The notes under the pieces: model-generated
What the model was told of the DNA's origin: nothing
The model's database searches: none
Seen by the model: the letters and a program-made list of their open reading frames with translations, nothing else
Translations under genes and position numbers: made by a program
NCBI GenBank assembly: GCA_966211335.1
Contig: CBIHNF010000001.1
Coordinates: forward strand, 1,178,001-1,242,000
Direction: 5' to 3'
From: JAPWJZ01 sp966211335
GTDB taxonomy: Bacteria; Pseudomonadota; Alphaproteobacteria; Micavibrionales; UBA2020
Length of the DNA stretch: 64,000 nt
Shown here: positions 33,708-44,400 of the stretch, piece after piece
How positions within the stretch are numbered: position 1 is the stretch's first letter
Layout: every line of letters begins with the position of its first letter

Positions 33708-34220
33708 GTGAAACCCCTCCGCGATTATTTCAGACGCAAGCCCGCCGAACCGCAAACCGACGATGCGGCGGAAAAGAAAAGCCTGCTCGACCTGCAGGCG
33801 ATGAAAGACCGCTTGCGGGACACCATCCGCTCGAAAAAGCGCAGCCGCACGGAAACGGCGCTGCTGGTTGTGACGGGCGCCGGCATTGCCGCGGTGGGCG
33901 TCGCGGCCGATATGGCTTTCCTTGGCGGCGTTGGCACGGTCACGGTCATCAGCTGCCTCTACAGCGATTTGCGCAACGCGCAGCACATCAAGAAAATCAG
34001 CAACGAACTTGGCAAAATCGACGAGAAGATTGACGCGCTGAATAGCCAGAGCCAGCCGCTGCCCGATTACGCGCCCGCGCTCTCCGCCGTCAAAAGCAGC
34101 ATCGAGGAATTCCAGGCCTCCGCCAAAAAAGTGCCGCCGGAAGTCGCCGACGAGCTGGCGAAACTGCAGCGTCAGGTGACAGCGCTGCAGGGCAAAATCA
34201 GCAGCCCGCCGCAGCCTTAG
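33708..34220 (+). CDS. Membrane-anchored coiled-coil protein, 170 aa
   Basis: Not recognised. The sequence has a basic N-terminus (MKPLRDYFRRKPAEP), a cytoplasmic helix with KDRLRDTIRSKKRSR, then a hydrophobic double segment (ALLVVTGAGIAAVGVAADMAF and VGTVTVISCLYSDL). A long amphipathic or coiled-coil C-terminus follows (IKKISNELGKIDEKIDALNS and later ADELAKLQRQVTALQGKI). The GTG start gives the best reading of the N-terminus; the ribosome site is weak. It is followed 2 bp later by the ArsC-like gene, so the two share a transcript from the promoter at 33645. Confidence 0.65.
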   Translation: MKPLRDYFRRKPAEPQTDDAAEKKSLLDLQAMKDRLRDTIRSKKRSRTETALLVVTGAGIAAVGVAADMAFLGGVGTVTVISCLYSDLRNAQHIKKISNELGKIDEKIDALNSQSQPLPDYAPALSAVKSSIEEFQASAKKVPPEVADELAKLQRQVTALQGKISSPPQP

Positions 34221-34222
34221 CC

Positions 34223-34570
34223 ATGAAACCCGTCACCCTCTACGGCATCAAGAACTGCGATACCATGAAGAAGGCTTTCGCCTGGTTCGAGGCGCATAAA
34301 ATCCCCTACACCTTCCACGACTATAAAAAGGACGGCGCCGACGAAAAGGTGCTGAAGGCCGCCATCGCCAAGCTCGGCTGGGAATCGGTCATCAACCGAA
34401 AGGGCACCACCTGGCGCGCCCTGCCGGAAAAACAGCGGGAGGGGATGGATGAGGCAGGGGCGATCAAGGCCGCGCTCGCCAACCCGTCCCTTATCAAGCG
34501 GCCTCTGGTGGTTTCCGGCGCGATAATCCTCGCGGGATATGATGAAAAGGCCTATGCTGGCTTGAAATAA
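34223..34570 (+). CDS. ArsC-family reductase-like protein (YffB/Spx-like)
   Basis: A 115-aa thioredoxin-fold protein of the arsenate-reductase-like family. The N-terminus is VTLYGIKNCDTMKKAFAWFE, with a single Cys in the NCDT position and no second resolving Cys nearby, as in YffB. The RKGTTWRALP and LIKRPLVV segments (basic pocket and cis-Pro loop) are present. Members of this subgroup are thought to act as glutathione-dependent thiol reductases; true arsenate reduction is less likely. It overlaps nothing but starts 2 bp after the preceding stop. Confidence 0.88.
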   Translation: MKPVTLYGIKNCDTMKKAFAWFEAHKIPYTFHDYKKDGADEKVLKAAIAKLGWESVINRKGTTWRALPEKQREGMDEAGAIKAALANPSLIKRPLVVSGAIILAGYDEKAYAGLK

Positions 34571-34587
34571 CCCAAGGATATCAACTG

Positions 34588-34749
34588 ATGGCCGATGACC
34601 CCTATGTCGTGCGCGTGATCTATAAAAACGAGCGCGTCGAGATCCACGAGTATAAAAACAAGCAAAAAGCCCTGCACGGCCGCGACAAATTCCGCGCCAT
34701 GGAGACGGTGCAGTCCGCCAAAATCATCAGCGGCGAGGCCGAAGACTGA
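34588..34749 (+). CDS. Small conserved-looking protein, 53 aa
   Basis: A short open frame with good coding appearance: it begins MADDPYVVRVIYKNERVEIH, is rich in charged residues, and ends IISGEAED. AAGGAT lies 8 bp upstream of the ATG. It follows the ArsC-like gene by 17 bp on the same strand, which suggests a third gene of that operon. No family recognised; a small alpha/beta protein of about 6 kDa. Confidence 0.6.
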   Translation: MADDPYVVRVIYKNERVEIHEYKNKQKALHGRDKFRAMETVQSAKIISGEAED

Positions 34750-34767
34750 CGTGTTCTGGAAATATTT

Positions 34768-34791
34768 ACGCAATAAAATTAGAGATTGCGT
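34768..34791. promoter_or_regulatory. Inverted repeat overlapping the cspA promoter
   Basis: ACGCAAT (34768-34774) and ATTGCGT (34785-34791) form a perfect 7-bp inverted repeat with a 10-bp spacer. It is followed by TATTTTT and its right arm contains the -35 box. It may act as a weak terminator of the upstream operon or as an operator. Confidence 0.4.
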
Positions 34792-34814
34792 TATTTTTCT
34801 GGAATATCTAAACT
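34786..34814 (+). promoter_or_regulatory. Sigma70-type promoter of the cold-shock gene
   Basis: TTGCGT (34786-34791), a 17-bp spacer and TAAACT (34809-34814). The predicted start near 34821 gives a 5' leader of about 133 nt, typical of cold-shock mRNAs whose leader folds with temperature. Confidence 0.55.
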
Positions 34815-34953
34815 GTGAGTCGTTCGATTATAAGTTTCCTTCCTGCGCGCCAATAAAGGCTTCTACGTAAGGCATCGTTTTTTCGGATAGGTCGCTTTCG
34901 CAATGGTTGCGGAGCCGCCGTGCACGAAAGTGCTTTTCTTAAAGGAGGCCTCA

Positions 34954-35157
34954 ATGGCTCAAGGTACAGTTAAATGGTTCAACCCCACCAAGGGTTTCGG
35001 TTTCATCCAGCCTGAAGACGGCAACAGCGATGTGTTCGTGCACATCTCCGCTGTCGAACAAGCTGGTCTGCGCAGCCTGAACGAAGGTCAAAAAGTGACC
35101 TACGACATCGCGACCGAAAAAGGCCGCTCGTCGGCTGTGAACCTGAAAGCTGCTTAA
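34954..35157 (+). CDS. cspA: CspA-family cold-shock protein
   Basis: A 67-aa single cold-shock domain protein that binds RNA and single-stranded DNA. RNP1 is KGFGFI and RNP2 is VFVHIS, with the usual GTVKWFN N-terminus and EGQKVTYDI strand. The start at 34954 has a near-perfect AAAGGAGG ribosome site 5 bp upstream; an in-frame ATG at 34903 is discarded. It has its own promoter, long leader and terminator. Paralogues are common, so the symbol marks the family rather than a specific orthologue. Confidence 0.97.
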   Translation: MAQGTVKWFNPTKGFGFIQPEDGNSDVFVHISAVEQAGLRSLNEGQKVTYDIATEKGRSSAVNLKAA

Positions 35158-35180
35158 GCTTTCTTGTTCTGCAAGATAAA

Positions 35181-35212
35181 AAAACCCCGGCGTTATGCGC
35201 CGGGGTTTTTCT
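35181..35212 (+). terminator. Rho-independent terminator of cspA
   Basis: An AAAACCCCGGCG stem paired with CGCCGGGGTTTT and a TTATG loop, ending in a T run. It also faces the 3' end of the M3 peptidase gene and could serve both directions. Confidence 0.9.
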
Positions 35213-35230
35213 TTTGTCTCGTGTCCGCGC

Positions 35231-37318
35231 TTACTTCGGCGCCGCGCGTTTCGGTTTTGCAGTGGCGTTGTCATTGGCCTTTGTCTCGGGGACTGTGATG
35301 CCGGCGTCGCGCAGCAGCGCATCAGGCTTGGCGTCATGGCCGCGGAAATCGCGGTAGAGCGTTGCAGGGTCGCCGCCGGAGCCACGGCGGTACATGGCAT
35401 CCAGCTTCTCCGCCCAGGCTTTGTCGTAGGGTGCTTTTTCAAACGGCTCGAAACCATCGGCCGCATGCAGCTGGGCGATGAGGTAATTGACGTAGCCCGC
35501 CGCATAGCCCGAATGCGCGTCGGAGAACAAATGCCCGAAGCGCGCGAGCGGGTAGGGGCGGATGTGCTCGGCATAGGGGCTGTCCAGCTCGACCGATTTT
35601 TCCAGCGCCTTGTCGCCCTTATAATCCTTCGGGTTCATGGTGTGGAATTCAAGGTCACGTAAGGAATTCTGCACCATCTTCAGCATCTCCCGCGCCTCGA
35701 AATGCGCTTTGGAGGCAATGAGCGCATCAATCATCTCATCCGGCGCGGGCTTCCCGGTATCAACATGCAGCGCGTAGGTCTGGAGATTTTCCTTCAGCAC
35801 CGCGCGGCGCTCATTGATGGTGGAATGGATTTCAACGAAGTCCATCGGCGCCGCCGTGCCCTGCAGTGACGCATGTTTGACGTTGGTGCCAAGCAGCCCC
35901 TGCAGGCTGTGGCCCATTTCATGGTAGATGGTGATGTATTGGGAGAGGCCGACAAGCGCCGGCTGGCCTTCCGGCGGCTTCGAGATGTTCATGTTAAGGC
36001 CGATGACCATGGGGTGGCCGTCTTCCTTCGGCTGGAAAGTGCTCATCCAGGCGCCGCCGCTCTTCGTGCCGGGGCGGGCGAACATGTCGACATGCAGAAT
36101 GCCGACTTCCGCGCCGGTTTTGGCATCCACCACGTCATAGGTGCGCACATCGGGGTGCATGGTGGGGTAGGTGCCGTTTTCCTTGAATTCGAGGCCGAAC
36201 AAATGCCCGGCTTCCGCAAACAGCCCCGCCATCACGTTTTCAAGCTCTAGGTATTTGGAGAAACCGTTGGCATCAAACTTGTAGAGCGCATCCCGCTGCT
36301 GCATCGCCCAGCAGGACACATCCCAGGGCTCCAGCTTCGCGGGGCCGCCTTTGGAGGCGGAGAAAAGTTCAAGCGCGCGCATATCCGATTCAAACTTCGG
36401 CAGCGCTTTTTCGGCGACATCGGTGAGCAGGTCACGCACGCCCTGCAAATCCGTCTGCATCGCGCGGGCGCGGGAGAAGGCGGCGTAATGGTCATAGCCC
36501 AGCAGTTTGGCGTAATCGTCACGCAGTTGCTGCATTTCCGCAATCACGGGGCGGTTGTCATAGGGCTCTTCCGTGCCAAGGGCATTGAGGGCGAAGAAGA
36601 TTTTTTTACGGAAGTTTGAATTTTCCGCGCGCTCCAGCAGCTCATCCACCATCAGCCGCTCCGGCGTCACGAGCCAGCCGGCTTTATGCCCGTTCTGTTT
36701 GGCGTTCTCGGCAAAGCCTTCAATCTCGGCGGCGGAAAGGCCGGCGAGTTCGGCAGGGTCGGTAATCAGCACGGCCTGCTGTTTCGGCGCGGCCTGGCTG
36801 TTGTTCTTGAATTTCTGCGCGAGGGAGATGAGCTTTTCGTCAATCTCGCGGATACGCTTTTGCCCTGCGGCATCCAGCAGCGCGCCGCTGTCTTCAAAAT
36901 AATTATGCAGGTGCTTCAGCACGGCCTTGTCATCGGCATCCATGGTTTTCGCAGCCGGTGAATCATAGACCGCGCGGAAGCGGGCGCCGAGGTCGGCATC
37001 CTGAAATACGGTTTTGGAGAGCGCTGACATGCGGATGCTGGCCTTTTCCTCGATCGCGCCAATCTCCTCCGTATAGGCGTTGGCACTCACGTTGCCGAGC
37101 ACGCGCAGCACATCATTGGCGCGGTCGAACAGCTTGTCGAGCGGCAGCACGGTGTTCTCGAAGGTCGGCGGGGTCTTGTCAGTCTTCAGACGCAGCATTT
37201 CGGCCTGTACGCCTTCAATCGCCTTGTCGAGCGCGGGCAGGTAATGGCCCGGCTTGATCTGGTCATAGGCCGGCACGGCGGCGCGGTTGAAAAACGGGTT
37301 TTGCGGGGTGTTTTCCAT
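35231..37318 (-). CDS. dcp: M3-family zinc metallopeptidase, Dcp/oligopeptidase A-like
   Basis: A 695-aa cytoplasmic thimet-type oligopeptidase cleaving short peptides. The zinc site His466-Glu-Met-Gly-His470 lies in YHEMGHSLQGLLG, with the downstream Glu of DFVEIHSTINER as third ligand region. The N-terminal NPFFNRAAVPAYDQIKPGHYLPAL and PTFENTVLPL segments are typical of the Dcp/PrlC group. The C-terminus carries a lysine/alanine-rich tail (AKPKRAAPK) beyond the family core. AAGGAA precedes the ATG at 37318. The choice between dipeptidyl carboxypeptidase and oligopeptidase A is not settled by sequence alone. Confidence 0.9.
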   Translation of the reverse strand: MENTPQNPFFNRAAVPAYDQIKPGHYLPALDKAIEGVQAEMLRLKTDKTPPTFENTVLPLDKLFDRANDVLRVLGNVSANAYTEEIGAIEEKASIRMSALSKTVFQDADLGARFRAVYDSPAAKTMDADDKAVLKHLHNYFEDSGALLDAAGQKRIREIDEKLISLAQKFKNNSQAAPKQQAVLITDPAELAGLSAAEIEGFAENAKQNGHKAGWLVTPERLMVDELLERAENSNFRKKIFFALNALGTEEPYDNRPVIAEMQQLRDDYAKLLGYDHYAAFSRARAMQTDLQGVRDLLTDVAEKALPKFESDMRALELFSASKGGPAKLEPWDVSCWAMQQRDALYKFDANGFSKYLELENVMAGLFAEAGHLFGLEFKENGTYPTMHPDVRTYDVVDAKTGAEVGILHVDMFARPGTKSGGAWMSTFQPKEDGHPMVIGLNMNISKPPEGQPALVGLSQYITIYHEMGHSLQGLLGTNVKHASLQGTAAPMDFVEIHSTINERRAVLKENLQTYALHVDTGKPAPDEMIDALIASKAHFEAREMLKMVQNSLRDLEFHTMNPKDYKGDKALEKSVELDSPYAEHIRPYPLARFGHLFSDAHSGYAAGYVNYLIAQLHAADGFEPFEKAPYDKAWAEKLDAMYRRGSGGDPATLYRDFRGHDAKPDALLRDAGITVPETKANDNATAKPKRAAPK

Positions 37319-37364
37319 GGCGGGATTCCTTCAAATGCTGGCGTCATAAATCCGGTGAAGCCTG

Positions 37365-37370
37365 ATTATA
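37365..37370 (-). promoter_or_regulatory. Perfect -10 box for the M3 peptidase gene
   Basis: TATAAT read on the minus strand, 47 bp upstream of the ATG at 37318, in the 196-bp divergent region shared with rfbA. A matching -35 box at 17-18 bp is not obvious. Confidence 0.4.
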
Positions 37371-37514
37371 GGACACAATTATTAAGAAGACTCGGCAAAT
37401 TTGACGCTATGTAAAATTGGAGGGAACAAAAATTAACCCTATCCCGTTATATTAGGCTAAAACAGCGGTCAACGCGCTGAGAAACCTAAAGAAAAATAGA
37501 AAAGAGAAACCGGC

Positions 37515-38390
37515 ATGGCGATTAAAAAGGGCATCATCCTTGCGGCAGGCAAAGCAACCCGCCTGCACCCCACCAGCCTTCCCTTCGGCAAGCAGCTGAT
37601 GGCTGTCTTCGACAAGCCGATGATCTATTACCCGCTGGCGACCTTGATGGCGGCCGGCATCCGCGAAGTACTCATCATCGTCACGCCGCGCGACCGCGCG
37701 CTGTTTGAAGCGCTGCTGGGCGACGGCAGCCAGTACGGCATTCAAATCTCCTACGCCGAACAGCACAAGCAGGACGGCATTGCCGGCGCCTTCGTGATTG
37801 GCGAGGAATTCGTCGGCGATGACACCGTCTGCCTGATCCTTGGCGACAACTTCTTCTATGGGCCGGGTTTTGACGATATCCTGCGCAAGGCGGTTGCCGA
37901 CAATACCGATGGCGCGACGATTTTCTGTGTGCATGTGGATGAACCCTCCGCCTATGGCGTCGCTGTGCTGGAAAACGCCAACAAAGTGACCAAGCTGGTC
38001 GAAAAGCCGAAGGAGCTGATTTCCAACTGGTGCGTGACCGGCCTTTATTTCTACGACAACAAGGCTGTTGAAACTGCCAAAACCCTGAAGCCTTCTGCGC
38101 GCGGGGAACTGGAGATTACCGACCTCAACATCAAGTACCTGGAACAAGGCAAGCTGAAGGCCGTGACGCTCGGCTCCGAATACCACTGGTTCGACCTTGG
38201 CACCCACCGCAATATCCATGACGCGTCCGAATTCATCCGCGACTGGGAAGACCGCCACGGCCATAAAATCGGCTGCCTTGACGAAGTTGCCTACAAATCG
38301 GGCTTCATCACCAGGGAACAGCTGATGGATAACGCTGCCAAAATCGGCAATCCGCTCTATTCCGCCTATCTCCGCGCGCTGGCCGCCTGA
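37515..38390 (+). CDS. rfbA: Glucose-1-phosphate thymidylyltransferase
   Basis: A 291-aa nucleotidyltransferase making dTDP-glucose from glucose 1-phosphate and dTTP. The product is the precursor of dTDP-rhamnose and other deoxysugars. The N-terminal signature reads ILAAGKATRLHPTS rather than the usual GGSGTRLYP, then KPMIYYPLATLMAAGI. The metal-binding LILGDNFFYG, the VEKPKEL block and EYHWFDLGTH at the end follow. The length matches RfbA. The usual rfbB, rfbC and rfbD partners are not adjacent. It is 65 bp upstream of the glucan synthase on the same strand, and AAAGAG precedes the ATG. Confidence 0.92.
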   Translation: MAIKKGIILAAGKATRLHPTSLPFGKQLMAVFDKPMIYYPLATLMAAGIREVLIIVTPRDRALFEALLGDGSQYGIQISYAEQHKQDGIAGAFVIGEEFVGDDTVCLILGDNFFYGPGFDDILRKAVADNTDGATIFCVHVDEPSAYGVAVLENANKVTKLVEKPKELISNWCVTGLYFYDNKAVETAKTLKPSARGELEITDLNIKYLEQGKLKAVTLGSEYHWFDLGTHRNIHDASEFIRDWEDRHGHKIGCLDEVAYKSGFITREQLMDNAAKIGNPLYSAYLRALAA

Positions 38391-38455
38391 CTCGCTTTTA
38401 CAGCGTGAATCGGCCATACTTCCCCCCTCTCTCCACAACGGGAAACCCATAGACG

Positions 38456-41400
38456 ATGCCGGACGATATCATAAAGAATTTCACTGCGGCCGCGAAGCGC
38501 CTGCGCTTCCAGCATCTGAACCGCGTGCATTCCCGCCTGCGCAATATTGTCGCCACTATGGCCACGCCCAATCCCTGGACCGACCGGGATGATGTCTTGA
38601 AATCGGAACTGCTGAGTGCGGAGCAGATGGGCCAGTACGGCCGCACGCTTGCCGAAAAACACCAGCTCTCCAGCCGCCATTCGCCCGACCGCCTGCTGGC
38701 CCGCCTTGCCGATAACGGCGCTGTCATCACCAAAGCCTATCAGCAGCTTGTCGAGCGCGTTGAAAAACAGCAGCTGGTGACCCCCGCCGGCGAATGGATG
38801 CTCGACAACTACTATTTGATCGAAGAGCAGATCGAGATTGCCAAACGCCACCTGCCGCGCGGCTACAGCCGCGGGCTGCCGCGCCTGCTCAAAGGCCCGT
38901 CGGATTCCCTGCCGCGCGTCTATGACATCGCGCTTGAAATCATTTCCCACAGCGATGCGCGCCTGAATGCGGAAATGCTGGTGCTGTTCATCTCCAACTA
39001 CCAAAAAGTCGCCGCGCTCAAAATGGGCGAGCTGTGGGCCGTGCCCATCATGCTGCGCCTTGCGCTGATTGAAAACCTGCGCCGCGTTTCCGTGCGCCTG
39101 TCGCGCGGCAGCACCGCCCGCAGCCTTGCCGCCTATTGGGCGAAGCAGATGGTGACAACGGCGGAGGCGGACCCGACCGGCCTTATCCTCGTCGTTGCCG
39201 ATATGGCGCGGTCGAACCCGCAGCTGGATGGCGCCTTTGTGGCCGAGCTTGTGCGGTTGCTGCAGGGGCAGGGGCCGGCGCTGGCACTGCCGCTGACATG
39301 GGTGGAGCAACGCCTTGCCCAGCTCGGCTCCACGACCGAGCATATGATTTACAACGAAACCCGCCAGCAGGCGTCTGACCAGGTTTCGATCAGCAACAGC
39401 ATCGGCTCGCTCCGCTTCCTCAACAAAATGGACTGGCGCGAATTCGTCGAGAGCATGAGCCTTGTCGACCAGGTGCTGCAGGGCGACCCCGCCGGCATGT
39501 ACGGCGCGATGGATTTCACGACGCGCGACCTTTACCGCCACAGCATCGAAAAAATCGCCAAGCATTCCAAGTTGTCGGAAGAAGACGTTGCCCGTCAGGC
39601 CATTTCCTTTGCGGAGGAAGACGCGCCCGCCGATGCGCTCGACACCGCGCAGCGCCGCCGCCACGTCGGCTATTACCTGATTGACAAGGGCCTGCCGCGG
39701 CTTGAAGAATTCGCGCAGATGGATTTGCCCTTCATGGACAAGCTGCGGAGAGCCGGCGGCCGCCAGCCGCTCGCGGTCTATCTTGGCACCATCGGCCTTA
39801 TCACCTTCGTCACCAGCGCCTTCCTGATGTCGCGCGCGCTGCAGGCGGATATGCCCGTCATCTTCTACCCCGTCATGGCGGTTGCGATTGTTTTCGGCAG
39901 CAGCCATCTCGGCTCCGGCCTTGTCAACTGGCTGGCGACCATGCTGGCGGTGCCGAACCCGCTGCCGCGCCTCGATTTCTCCGAAGGCGTGCCGGAGGAT
40001 TACAAAACCATCGTCGCCGTGCCGACGATGATTTCGAATGAAGCCGCGGTCGACAGCCTGATTGAAGGCCTCGAAGTACGCTTCCTCGCCAACCGCGGGG
40101 CAGGGGTGCAATATGCGCTGCTGACCGACTTCCCCGATGCCGCGACGGAAACGCTGCCGAAAGACCAGCCGCTGCTGGATTACGCGCAGCGCCAGATTGA
40201 AATGCTGAACCGTAAATATGCGGGTGCCGACCGTGATATTTTTTTCCTCTTCCACCGCCCGCGCCTCTGGAACGCGCAGGAAAAAACCTGGATGGCCTAC
40301 GAGCGGAAACGCGGCAAGCTGGGCGCGCTGAACGAATTCCTGCGCAACGGCGATACTACGCCCTTCCTGCGCACCGCCGGCATGATCAATGACCTCAAGG
40401 GCACGCGCTACGTCATTACCCTCGATACCGATACGCAGCTGCCGCGCGATGCGGCGCACCAGTTCGTCGGCGTCATGGCGCATCCGCTCAACCGCGCGCA
40501 TTACGATGAAAAGCTGGGCCGCGTGACCGCCGGTTACGGCCTCATCCAGCCGCGCGTCGCCGTCTCGCTGCCCGGTACCGATGCCTCCATCTACGCGCGC
40601 CTCTGCGGTGGCGAGCCGGGGATTGACCCTTACACCCGCGCTGTTTCGGACGTGTATCAGGACGCCTTCGGCGAAGGCTCCTTCGTCGGCAAGGGCATTT
40701 ACGAGGTCGAAGCCTTCGAGCGCGGCCTCAAAGACCGCTTCCCCGAAAACCGCATCCTCAGCCATGACCTCATCGAAGGTTGCTATGTGCGCAGCGGCTT
40801 GCTGTCGGACGTGCAGCTCTATGAAGAATACCCGTCGCGCTACAGCGCCGATGTCGCGCGCCGCCACCGCTGGACGCGCGGCGACTGGCAGATCGCGCGC
40901 TGGATGCTGCCGAGCGTGACGGATGGCACCGGCAAAACAGTGCCGAACCCGCTCTCCTCCCTTTCCCGCTGGAAAATTTTTGATAACCTGCGCCGCAGCG
41001 TCGTGCCGCTGGCCGTCATGCTGATGCTGACCATCGGCTGGATTTATTCGGCAACGCCCGCTTTCTGGAGCTTTGCGGCCCTTGCCATCTTCATGCTGCC
41101 GTCCTTGGGCGCCTGCATGCTTGATTTCTCCCGCAAGGCGAGCGATGTAAACTGGAAGCAGCATATCGCCGCTGTCACAGATTCTTCCATCCGCCACCTT
41201 GGCAACGCGGGCCTCGTGCTGCTGTGCCTGCCCTATGAAGCCTATTACCAGACGGATGCGATCATCCGCGCGCTCTGGCGCATGATGGTGGCAAAACGCC
41301 GCCTGCTGGAATGGAACCCCTCCAGCAACACCAACAAGCGCGGCGACGGCGATATGCTTTCCGCCTACCGCATGATGTGGGTGGCGCCGGCCTTTGCCGT

Positions 41401-44400
41401 GGCGCTTGGCATCATCCTGTCGAAGACCGCCTTCGGTGCCATGACGGCGGCATCGCCGTTTATCTGGCTCTGGGCGCTGTTCCCCGCCGCAATGTGGGAT
41501 ATGAGCCGCCCGGTGCAGCCGCGCCCCGCGCGCCTGACGCTCACCCAGCGCGAATACCTCGGCCGCCTCAGCCGCAAAATCTGGGCCTTCTTTGAAACCT
41601 TCGTCGGCCCCGACGACAACTGGCTGCCCCCTGACAACATGCAGGAAAACCCGGTGCAGATCGTGGCGCACCGCACATCCCCCACCAACATGGGCATGGC
41701 GCTGCTGGCGAACCTGACGGCGCATGACTTTGGCTATATCACCGGCGGCACCGTCATTACCCGCGTCGAAATGACCCTCCGCACCATGCAGCGGCTGGAG
41801 CGGTATCAGGGCCACTTCTATAACTGGTACGACACACAGACGTTAAGAACCCTGCATCCGCTTTATATCTCGACCGTCGACAGCGGCAACCTTGCCGGGC
41901 ATCTGCTTACGCTCGGGCCCGGCCTTGCCGAGCTGATCGACCAGCCGATCATCAGCGCCAAGGTGTTCGAAGGCTTCCGCGATACGCTCAATCTTATTTA
42001 TGCCGCCGCCGAAGCGCTGGCGCCGCAATCGCTGGAAACGCTGCGCCGCCGCGTGGGTGCCATTGCGCAAACGGGCGAGACGCTGCCGGAAATGCGCATG
42101 CGCATCGAGCTCTGGCGCGATGCCGCCGAGGCTTTCAAGAAAGATGTCGAAAATATCAGCGATGCGGAAGTCAACCGCTGGGCCGATGCGCTGCTGGCGC
42201 AGGCGGATGATATGCTGAATGAACTGCGTCTTTTGACCCCCTGGGCCTTCCGCAGCCTTGACCCCGCAACGGGGGAGCTGACCCACCGCCTTGCGCCCGT
42301 TCCCACCCTGCGCGACCTTGCCCGGGTGGATGCCGCGCTGTCCCCCCTCGTGCCCGACGGCGACGAGCTGAAGGCTGAATTGCCGAGAGCCTCGGTCCGC
42401 GCGCTCGAGCGTATCTCCGGCATCAAGGAACTGGAGATGATTTCCGCCGAAATGGCGCGTATGGAATACGGCTTCCTCTATGACGAGCAGAGCCATCTCT
42501 TTACCGTCGGCTACAACGTGTCCGACCACCGCCGCGATCCCGGCTTCTACGATCTGCTGGCATCGGAAGCGCGCCTTGCTGCCTTCGTCGCGATCGCGCA
42601 GGGGCAGATTCCGCAGGAAAGCTGGTTCGCCCTTGGCCGCCAGCTGACCGGCACCAGCAGCGACCCGAGCCTTGTGTCCTGGAGCGGCTCGATGTTTGAA
42701 TACCTCATGCCGCTGCTGGTCATGCCGACCTTTGACAAGACGCTGCTTGACCAGACCTATAAGGCCGCCGTGCGCCGCCATATCGAATACGGCGAGCAGC
42801 GCAATGTGCCTTGGGGCTTTTCGGAGTCCGGCTACCATGTCTTCGATGCGCAGCTGAACTACCAGTACAAGGCCTTCGGCGTGCCGGACCTTGGCATCAA
42901 GCGCGGGCTTGCCAATGACCTTGTCATCGCGCCTTATGCGACGGTCATGGCACTCATGGTACTGCCGGAAGAATCCGCCGCCAACCTGCAGCGCCTCGCG
43001 GCGGAGGGTTTTGAAGGCCGCTATGGCTTGTTCGAGGCGGTCGATTACACAACCGCCCACCTGCAGCGCGGCAAGGACCGCGCCATCATCCGCTCCTTCA
43101 TGGCGCACCATCAGGGCATGAGCTTCCTGTCTTTAAGCTATTTCCTGCACGGCCAGCCGATGCAGCGCCGGTTCGAGGCGAACCCGCAGTTCCAGGCGAC
43201 GCTGCTGCTGCTGCACGAAAAAATTCCCAAAACCACAATGTTCTATTCGAAATCGGCGGAACACCAGTTCACCTCCGCCAGCCTGTCCAATGCGCCGGAT
43301 ATGCCGATGCGCGTGCTGCGCAGCACGAATACGCCGGTGCCGGAGGTGCAGCTGCTCTCTAACGGCCGCTACCATGTCATGGTCACCAACGCAGGCGGCA
43401 GCTACAGCCGCTGGAACGACCTCGCCGTCACGCGCTGGCATGAAGACGGCACCCGCGACAGCTGGGGCAGCTTCTGCTACATCCGCGACATCGGCACGGG
43501 CGACATCTGGTCGGCCGCCTATCAGCCGACACAGAAAAAATCCAAAGACTACGAAGTCATCTTCTCCGAAGGCCGCGCCGAATTCCGCCGCAATGACGGC
43601 GACTTTGAAATGCATACCGAAATCGTCGTCTCGCCGGAGGATGATATCGAACTGCGCCGCTGCCGCATCAAAAACCGCTCCAAAAAGCGCCGCACGATCG
43701 AAGTGACCAGCTACGCCGAAGTCGTGCTGGCCCCCGCAGCCGCCGACAACGCGCACCCCGCTTTCTCGAAACTTTTTGTGCAGACGGAAATTCTGAAGCG
43801 CCGCCGCAGCATCATCTGCACCCGCCGCGCGCGCTCCGCCGGTGAAAAGCCGCCTTATATGTTCCAGCAGGTCGTGGCGCATGGCGGCGATATCGGCCAG
43901 ATTTCCTATGAAACCGACCGCATGAAGTTCATCGGCCGCGGCCGCACCACGCTGAACCCCGAGGCGATTGAAGATTCCATGCCGCTGTCGGGCAGCCAGG
44001 GCTCTGTCCTCGACCCCGTTGTCGCCATCCGCTACCAGATCACGCTGGATGCCGAGGAAACCGTCATCCTCGACACCATCATGGGCGCGGCCGAAACGCG
44101 CGCCGGCTGCATCAGCCTCATCGATAAATATAAAGACCAGCACCTTGCCGACCGCGTGTTTGAACTCGCCTGGACGCACAGCCAGGTGCTGCTGCGCCAG
44201 ATCAACGCGAGCGAGGGGGATGCACAGCTTTACGCCCGTCTTGCCAATTCCATCATTCACCCCAACATGGCGCTGCGGGCCGATGCCTCCGTCCTCGTCA
44301 AGAACCGGCGCGGCCAGTCCGGCCTCTGGAGCTATGCGATTTCGGGCGACTTCCCCATCGTGCTGCTGCAGGTGCGGGACGGGCAGAATATCGACCTCGT

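Noticed and set aside
38366..41815. 1149-codon minus-strand frame opposite ndvB (also 41843-43111, 43133-45286 and 45440-47167)
   Set aside because: The plus strand has clear GT84/GH94 motifs. The antisense frames are His/Arg/Ala-rich shadows caused by codon bias.
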